From Paracoccaceae bacterium (GTDB lineage Bacteria > Pseudomonadota > Alphaproteobacteria > Rhodobacterales > Rhodobacteraceae): a DNA stretch of 64,000 bases. The stretch spans positions 62,001 to 126,000 of the forward strand of contig JAIXZW010000013.1 of assembly GCA_027489375.1 (NCBI GenBank). Reading direction: 5' to 3'. Shown here one piece after another: positions 60,754-64,000 of the stretch. Both the position numbers and the translations under genes were made by a program. Below the pieces are notes generated by a model. That model did no database searches. It was given only the letters and a program-made list of their open reading frames with translations, and was not told the DNA's origin. The stretch's first letter is position 1. The number at the start of each line of letters is the position of its first letter.

Positions 60754-61620
60754 ATGCGATACCATGCCGTGGAAAGTTTCGAAGACGCTGTCCGCATCGC
60801 GGCATCATCCCGCGGGACCACACGCTTTCTGGCTGGCGGCACCGATGTTCTGGTGCAATTGCGGGCGGGACTCGTGCAGCCTGACGACCTTATCGACCTC
60901 AAGAAGATAAATGGTGTCAAAGACATAACCCGCCGTGCCGATGGCGGGTGGGACATCGGCGCCGCCGTTTCGGGGGCCGAACTCGGGGCGCATGCCGCCC
61001 TGTGCCGCGACTGGCCGGGGGTGGTCGAAGGCATGCGCCTCGTCGGCTCTACCCAGGTTCAGGGCCGCGCCACCTTGACCGGCAACCTCTGCAACGGCTC
61101 CCCCGCCGCAGATTCCGTCCCCGGCCTCGTCGCCGCAGGCGCGACAGCCACCCTGATCGGCCCCGAAGGCACAAGAACCATTCCCGTCGCCGAAATACCC
61201 AAAGGCCCGGGCAGGACCAACCTCAAACCGGGCGAGGTGATCAAGGCGATCCACCTGCCGCCGTGCGGGGCCAATGCGGGTGACGCCTACCTGCGCTTCA
61301 TCCCGCGCACCGAAATGGACATTGCCGTTGTGGGCTGCGCGGTCAGCCTGCGGCTTGACGGGGACCGCGTGTCCGAAGCACGGGTCGCGCTGGGCGCGGT
61401 TGCCCCCACCGTCATGCTCGTGCCCGAAGCGGGTGCCGCGCTCGTCGGCTCCACGCTCGACGATGCGGCGCTCGACGCGCTCGTCACCGCCGCCCGCGCC
61501 GCTTGCCGCCCGATCAGCGACAAGCGCGGCACGGTGGAATTCAGGATCGAGGTTGCGGGCGTCCTTGCCCGCCGCGCGGCGCTGATCGCATACGCCCGCG
61601 CCAAGGGAGAGACGGCATGA
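60754..61620 (+). CDS. Molybdenum hydroxylase FAD-binding subunit (CoxM/XdhA type)
   Basis: 288-residue medium subunit. FAD contacts AGGTDVL (near residue 30) and TLTGNLCNGSPAAD (near 110). The C-terminal domain has KRGTVEFRIEVAGVLARRA. Accepts electrons from the 2Fe-2S subunit. ATG 60754 follows AAAGGAAG. First of three coupled genes; ATGA overlap with the next. Confidence 0.92.
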   Translation: MRYHAVESFEDAVRIAASSRGTTRFLAGGTDVLVQLRAGLVQPDDLIDLKKINGVKDITRRADGGWDIGAAVSGAELGAHAALCRDWPGVVEGMRLVGSTQVQGRATLTGNLCNGSPAADSVPGLVAAGATATLIGPEGTRTIPVAEIPKGPGRTNLKPGEVIKAIHLPPCGANAGDAYLRFIPRTEMDIAVVGCAVSLRLDGDRVSEARVALGAVAPTVMLVPEAGAALVGSTLDDAALDALVTAARAACRPISDKRGTVEFRIEVAGVLARRAALIAYARAKGETA

Positions 61621-62099
61621 CGAAGATCCACGTAACCACCACGGTCAATGGCGAAACCGCCGAATTCCTGACCGACCCGCGCGAGACGCTGCTTGACGTG
61701 CTGCGCAACCAGCTTGGCCTTACGGGGTCGAAAGAAGGCTGCGGCACAGGCGATTGCGGGGCCTGTTCGGTGCTCGTCGACGGGGTTCTGGTCAGCTCCT
61801 GCCTCGTCCTCGGCGTCGAGGCGCAGGGCAAGACCATCGAAACCATCGAAGGCATGGCCGACCCCAAGGGCGATCTGCACCCGCTCCAGCGCAAGTTCAT
61901 CGAACATGCGGCGCTGCAATGCGGCTTCTGCACCCCCGGCGTTCTGGTCGCGGCCAAGGCGCTGCTGGCGCAGAACCCCGATCCGACCGAAACCGAAATC
62001 CGTTACTGGCTGGCAGGGAACCTCTGCCGCTGCACGGGGTATGACAAGATCGTGCGGGCCGTTCAGGACGCCGCCGCTGAAATGAGGGGAGCCGCCTGA
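61617..62099 (+). CDS. Molybdenum hydroxylase 2Fe-2S subunit (CoxS type)
   Basis: 160-residue small subunit with two 2Fe-2S clusters: the plant-ferredoxin type CGTGDCGAC plus a later Cys in VSSC, and the second set in CGFCTPG and CRCTGY. Carries electrons between the molybdenum centre and FAD. Overlaps its neighbours on both sides (ATGA and TGATG). Confidence 0.95.
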   Translation: MTKIHVTTTVNGETAEFLTDPRETLLDVLRNQLGLTGSKEGCGTGDCGACSVLVDGVLVSSCLVLGVEAQGKTIETIEGMADPKGDLHPLQRKFIEHAALQCGFCTPGVLVAAKALLAQNPDPTETEIRYWLAGNLCRCTGYDKIVRAVQDAAAEMRGAA

Positions 62100-64000
62100 T
62101 GCCGAAGGACGAACTCAAGGGCGGTTTCCGCCTCATCGGCACGCGCCCGAACCGCCCCGACGGTCTGGACAAGGTGACGGGCCGCGCCCGCTATGGCGCC
62201 GATATCGTGGCGGCGAACATGCTGCACGCCGCCGTGGTCCGCTCGCCCCACGCCCATGCCCGCATCAAGAAGATCGACGCCTCCCGCGCCCTCGCGCTCG
62301 AAGGGGTCAAGGCGGTCGTGACCCGTGCCGATTTCCCGACCGGCCTGACGGGCGAGGATTGGAACCTTCAGGAAAACACCATCGCGGGCGACACGGCGCT
62401 CTATGACGGCCACGCGGTCGCCGCCGTGGCCGCGACCTCGGCCCTCGTCGCGCAAGACGCGGCGCGGTTGATCGAGGTGGAATACGAAATCCTGCCCCAT
62501 GTCACCGATGTCGATGCCGCGATGGCCCCCGACGCCCCCGTGATCCGCGCAGGCTACGCCGACCATTCCGTGCCCGAAGGCATGCACCCCAACGTCGTGC
62601 GCTACATCGACTTCGGCCACGGCGATACGGAGGCGGGCTTCGCCGCCGCCGACCTGATCCGCGAACACACCTACAAGACCGAAGCCACGCATCAGGGCTA
62701 TATCGAACCCCACGCCTGCCTTGGCCAACTTGGCGCGGACGGGCGGGGCGAGATGTGGGTCTGCACCCAAGGCCACTGGTATATCCGCCGCATGTGCGCC
62801 GCCGTTCTGGGCATCGACGCCGCGAACCTGCGGGTGACGCCTTCGGAAATCGGCGGCGGCTTCGGCGGCAAGACCACGATCTTCATGGAACCCTTGGCGC
62901 TCGCCCTGTCGCGCAAGGCGGGGGGACGCCCCGTCAAGCTGGTCATGTCCCGCGCCGAAGTGCTGCGCGCCACGGGTCCGACCGCTTCGGCCTCGATGGA
63001 CGTCAAGATCGGCATGAAGAAGGACGGCACGATCACCGCCGCTGCGGTCAATTTCCGCATGCAGGGCGGTGCCTTCATCGGCATGTCCCCCGTGACCGAG
63101 GCGCTGCAATGCGCCTTTGCCTGCTACGACATTCCGGCGCTGATGCACGAGGGCTACGAAGTCCTCGCCAACCGCCCGAAGGCCGCCGCCTACCGCGCCC
63201 CCGGCGCGCCGATGGCCGCCTTTGCCGTGGAAAGCCTGCTGGACGAGATGTGCCGCGAACTCGCGCTCGACCCGCTGCGCGTGCGCCTGAAGAACGCCGC
63301 GAAAGAGGGGACGAAATCGAGCTACGGCCCCAGCTACAATCGCATCGGCTTTGTCGAGACGCTGGAAGCCGCCCTTGCCCATCCGAACCTTGCGGCCCCC
63401 CTCGGCCCCAATCAGGGGCGCGGGGTGGCCAGCGCCTTTTGGTTCAACCACGGCGGCGAAACCTCGGTCTCGCTTGCGATCGGCGAGGACGGGACGGTTC
63501 AGGTCTCCGTCGGCACGCCCGACATCGGCGGCAGCCGCGCCTCCATCGCGCTGATGGTCGCGGAGCGGATCGGCATCGAATATGACGCGGTGCGGGTCAA
63601 CGTGGTGGAAACCGGCGCGCTTGGCGTGAACGAACCCACCCACGGCAGCCGCGCCACCTTTGCCAGCGGCAAGGCGGCGGTCGAAGCCGCCGAACAGGCC
63701 ATCGCCGAAATGTGCCGCCGCGCCGCCGCCGAATGGGGCATCGACGCCGAAGCGGTGGAATGGGTCGACGGTGCCGCCTGCCCCGCAGGCCCCAACGCCG
63801 GAAAATTCCCGCCCATGACGATTGCCGAGATCGGCGCCAAGATGGGCGGCACGGGCGGCCCGATTTCGGGCCACCACGAATCCGTCCCCGGCGGGGTAGG
63901 GGCCTCCTTCGGCACCCATGTGGTGGATGTCGAGGTGGACCCCGCGACCGGCAAGACCACCGTTCTGCGCTACCTCGTGGTGCAGGACGCGGGCCGCGCC
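62099..64000 (+). CDS. Molybdenum hydroxylase molybdopterin-binding subunit (CoxL/XdhB type), 3' end outside window
   Basis: First 634 residues of an expected 760-800. RARYGADI near the N-terminus, GGFGGK (about residue 254) that contacts the cofactor, and AAYRAPGAPMAAFAVE (about 362-377). The active-site loop of true CO dehydrogenase (AYRCSFR, with the copper-binding Cys) is not present; the AYRAPG form belongs to the wider xanthine dehydrogenase family. So the substrate is probably an aldehyde, purine or N-heterocycle, not CO. Start overlaps the 2Fe-2S gene stop (TGATG). Confidence 0.92.
   Translation, partial: MPKDELKGGFRLIGTRPNRPDGLDKVTGRARYGADIVAANMLHAAVVRSPHAHARIKKIDASRALALEGVKAVVTRADFPTGLTGEDWNLQENTIAGDTALYDGHAVAAVAATSALVAQDAARLIEVEYEILPHVTDVDAAMAPDAPVIRAGYADHSVPEGMHPNVVRYIDFGHGDTEAGFAAADLIREHTYKTEATHQGYIEPHACLGQLGADGRGEMWVCTQGHWYIRRMCAAVLGIDAANLRVTPSEIGGGFGGKTTIFMEPLALALSRKAGGRPVKLVMSRAEVLRATGPTASASMDVKIGMKKDGTITAAAVNFRMQGGAFIGMSPVTEALQCAFACYDIPALMHEGYEVLANRPKAAAYRAPGAPMAAFAVESLLDEMCRELALDPLRVRLKNAAKEGTKSSYGPSYNRIGFVETLEAALAHPNLAAPLGPNQGRGVASAFWFNHGGETSVSLAIGEDGTVQVSVGTPDIGGSRASIALMVAERIGIEYDAVRVNVVETGALGVNEPTHGSRATFASGKAAVEAAEQAIAEMCRRAAAEWGIDAEAVEWVDGAACPAGPNAGKFPPMTIAEIGAKMGGTGGPISGHHESVPGGVGASFGTHVVDVEVDPATGKTTVLRYLVVQDAGRA

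Noticed and set aside
60754-62099. Aerobic CO dehydrogenase (coxMSL)
   Set aside because: The large subunit lacks the copper-binding cysteine loop; only the gene order matches.
1-64000. CRISPR arrays, insertion sequences, prophage or integrase genes
   Set aside because: No regularly spaced repeats of suitable length and no recombinase or transposase motif seen on either strand.

Overview
This window is high-GC chromosomal DNA from an alphaproteobacterium, most likely a Rhodobacter-type member of the Rhodobacteraceae/Paracoccaceae. The main evidence is gene order: ccoNOQP and ccoGHIS lie next to each other, followed by a universal stress protein and the divergent fnrL/hemN(hemZ) pair, with perfect FNR-type boxes in front of each unit. 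I see no transposase, integrase, phage gene or CRISPR array.

Layout. 1-4.0 kb: a sugar-type ABC importer operon (binding protein, permease, ATPase cut by the left edge) with a beta-keto acid cleavage enzyme (BKACE/DUF849) inserted between binding protein and permease. Its 0.7 kb upstream region is AT-rich and carries five TGAACAT half-sites. 4.7-6.5 kb: divergent nsrR/nnrS nitric oxide response pair. 6.5-8.7 kb: elongator tRNA-Met and a lone hydantoinase A/oxoprolinase-type gene. 8.9-14.1 kb: a secreted hypothetical protein, argE, and the tRNA selenouridine pathway (mnmH/selU and an NADH-dehydrogenase-like/SelD fusion). 14.3-19.2 kb: a sigma-54 paralogue, an RsmC-like methyltransferase, an SDR lacking its catalytic lysine, a lipoprotein, hemF and a small hypothetical. 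19.3-28.1 kb: ybbP/ybbA/tesA-type lipid cluster, an FAD-linked dehydrogenase with an MFS transporter, an inositol dehydrogenase-like gene with an IolR-like operator, and a GST-family protein. 28.2-34.1 kb: hemE/hemC divergent pair, clpS, a HAD hydrolase, a D,D-carboxypeptidase with SPOR domain, and an FAH-family hydrolase. 34.2-42.1 kb: cbb3 oxidase assembly (ccoGHIS) and structural (ccoNOQP) operons. 42.3-47.5 kb: usp, a membrane acyltransferase of lower GC, fnrL and hemN. 47.5-54.5 kb: a glycosyltransferase and a yejABEF-type peptide/microcin C ABC importer. 54.7-60.5 kb: membrane cytochrome c, pheA, an SRPBCC protein, nudC, a 5'-nucleotidase-like metallophosphoesterase, a HAD phosphatase and the SRP RNA. 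60.7 kb to the end: a three-subunit molybdenum hydroxylase (FAD, 2Fe-2S, Mo subunit; the last runs off the edge).

How it fits together. The centre is an oxygen-sensing and micro-aerobic respiration module: FnrL, high-affinity cbb3 oxidase with its copper/assembly factors, a membrane cytochrome c that could donate electrons to it, and heme synthesis genes for both aerobic (hemF) and anaerobic (hemN) conditions. The NO-response pair fits the same low-oxygen lifestyle.

The most unusual non-coding content is two families of intergenic palindromes. One is a modular element present three times (CTTTCAT box, 7 nt, CAAATATCC box, C/G run, then two hairpins whose stems differ in sequence but keep their structure). 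The other is clusters of two to four tandem perfect hairpins placed mostly between convergent genes.
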